Below, one piece after another: positions 5,302 through 5,919 of a stretch of DNA of 5,919 bases. How positions within the stretch are numbered: position 1 is the stretch's first letter; the number at the start of each line of letters is the position of its first letter. The notes under the pieces are model-generated. The model worked only from the letters and a program-made list of their open reading frames with translations. It was not told where the DNA came from and made no database searches. Source of the stretch: Lentzea sp. (lineage in GTDB: Bacteria; Actinomycetota; Actinomycetes; Mycobacteriales; Pseudonocardiaceae); assembly GCA_030146905.1 (NCBI GenBank), contig JASLAV010000066.1, forward strand, positions 1 through 5,919. The letters run 5' to 3'. Made by a program: the position numbers and the translations under genes.

Positions 5302-5919
5302 TCAGCTCTGCCGGCGCAGCGCCCAGACGGTGCCCGCCAGCAGCAGGATCGCGAACCCTCCGAAGACCGCCGCGTCGTAGACGTGCGCGAGCCACGCGCT
5401 GTTCTCGGGAAGAACGACGAAGTACCTGTTCATGAGGCCGGACTCCTGCACGCACGCCAGGAAGTCGCTCCGCGTGTTCGGCTCTCCCGACGGCGTCGCC
5501 CAACACGCCTCTGTCACGGCCGTGGCCCTGTCGCGGGGTACCTCCTGTCCCGCGGCGTCGAGCCAGCCCGAGCCGACCTGCAGGCCGTCGAAGCCGGACA
5601 CGTCCCCGTTCCAGCCGGCCACCATCTCCCTGCGTTCGGTCGGCACGAGGCGGTTCACCATCCCGGACAAAGCGAAGCGCACGACGACGAACACGCCGAC
5701 CACCGAGGTCATCGCCACCAGAGTGCGGCGGGACACCACGCCGATGAAGGCGCCGACCGCGAAGGCGAAGAGCGTGTAAGCGACCGGCGAGACGTGGTCG
5801 ATGCCGAAGTTGACGGGGTGCCAAGAGCCGTTCGCCCTCGGTCCGAACGCGCCGGCCGCACTCAGCCACCACCAGACCAGGTACTGGAACCCGGCCACCA
5901 CGACCAGGGCGGGCACCAG
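5302..5919 (-). CDS. ABC-2 type transporter permease, 5' part beyond window
   Basis: 205 residues before the stop are in view and the frame is open to base 5919. A GTG at 5916 could be read as a start, but the first visible residues already lie in a membrane helix, and actinobacterial permeases of this type are usually longer, so truncation is likely. Hydrophobic segments: PALVVVAGFQYLVWWWLSAAG, HVSPVAYTLFAFAVGAFIGVV, LVAMTSVVGVFVVVRFALSG, and a final AVFGGFAILLLAGTVWALRR. Between the last two lies a polar segment of about 90 residues, probably extracytoplasmic, with two cysteines (EACWATP and LACVQ) that might form a disulfide. The pattern RRTLVAM after a short helix recalls permeases linked to YtrA-type GntR genes in Streptomyces. 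It is the likely membrane partner of the downstream ATPase. Substrate unknown. Confidence 0.78.
   Translation of the reverse strand: MVPALVVVAGFQYLVWWWLSAAGAFGPRANGSWHPVNFGIDHVSPVAYTLFAFAVGAFIGVVSRRTLVAMTSVVGVFVVVRFALSGMVNRLVPTERREMVAGWNGDVSGFDGLQVGSGWLDAAGQEVPRDRATAVTEACWATPSGEPNTRSDFLACVQESGLMNRYFVVLPENSAWLAHVYDAAVFGGFAILLLAGTVWALRRQS

Noticed and set aside
5270..5872. Upstream extension of the GntR frame into a 337-residue protein
   Set aside because: The extension overlaps the permease in another frame and is Arg-rich without any domain. Family similarity begins right after ATG 5269, which has a ribosome site.
5914..5916. GTG as the true start of the permease
   Set aside because: No upstream sequence is available to show a ribosome site, and the frame stays open to the window edge directly before a membrane helix; truncation is more likely.

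Overview
The window is GC-rich with strongly GC-biased third codon positions and GTG as well as ATG starts. Together with the gene families present, this points to a high-GC actinomycete, plausibly of the Pseudonocardiaceae type; that placement is inference. Coding density is high. There are seven protein genes, two of them cut by the window edges. I see no RNA genes, mobile elements or CRISPR.

Left part (1-2545), a signalling locus. On the minus strand, an RsbQ-type alpha/beta hydrolase is followed, with a 4-base stop/start overlap, by a PAS-coiled coil-PP2C phosphatase of the RsbP type whose last residues lie beyond base 1. In Bacillus subtilis this pair forms the energy-stress input to the sigma-B partner-switching network: RsbQ activates RsbP, which dephosphorylates the anti-anti-sigma factor RsbV. 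Across a 164-base divergent region lies a plus-strand gene for a small HATPase-fold protein of the RsbW/anti-sigma-kinase type. The phosphatase and kinase-like halves of a partner switch are therefore adjacent, but no STAS-domain antagonist or sigma factor is in view.

Middle part (2697-3903), a minus-strand two-gene operon. A roughly eight-helix membrane protein of unknown function overlaps by 4 bases a small winged-helix regulator. Upstream are a perfect TTGACA -35 element and three palindromes (3863-3903), which suggest autoregulation by the winged-helix protein.

Right part (3993-5919), a minus-strand ABC-transporter operon. It holds the C-terminal part of an ABC-2 type permease, a YtrA-subfamily GntR regulator, and an ABC ATPase that overlaps the regulator gene by 4 bases. 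In known systems of this kind the regulator represses its own transporter operon until envelope-active or other small molecules appear.

The most interesting item is the RsbQ-RsbP module facing a lone kinase-like gene: a probable small-ligand or energy-sensing input to an unidentified regulator in an actinomycete.
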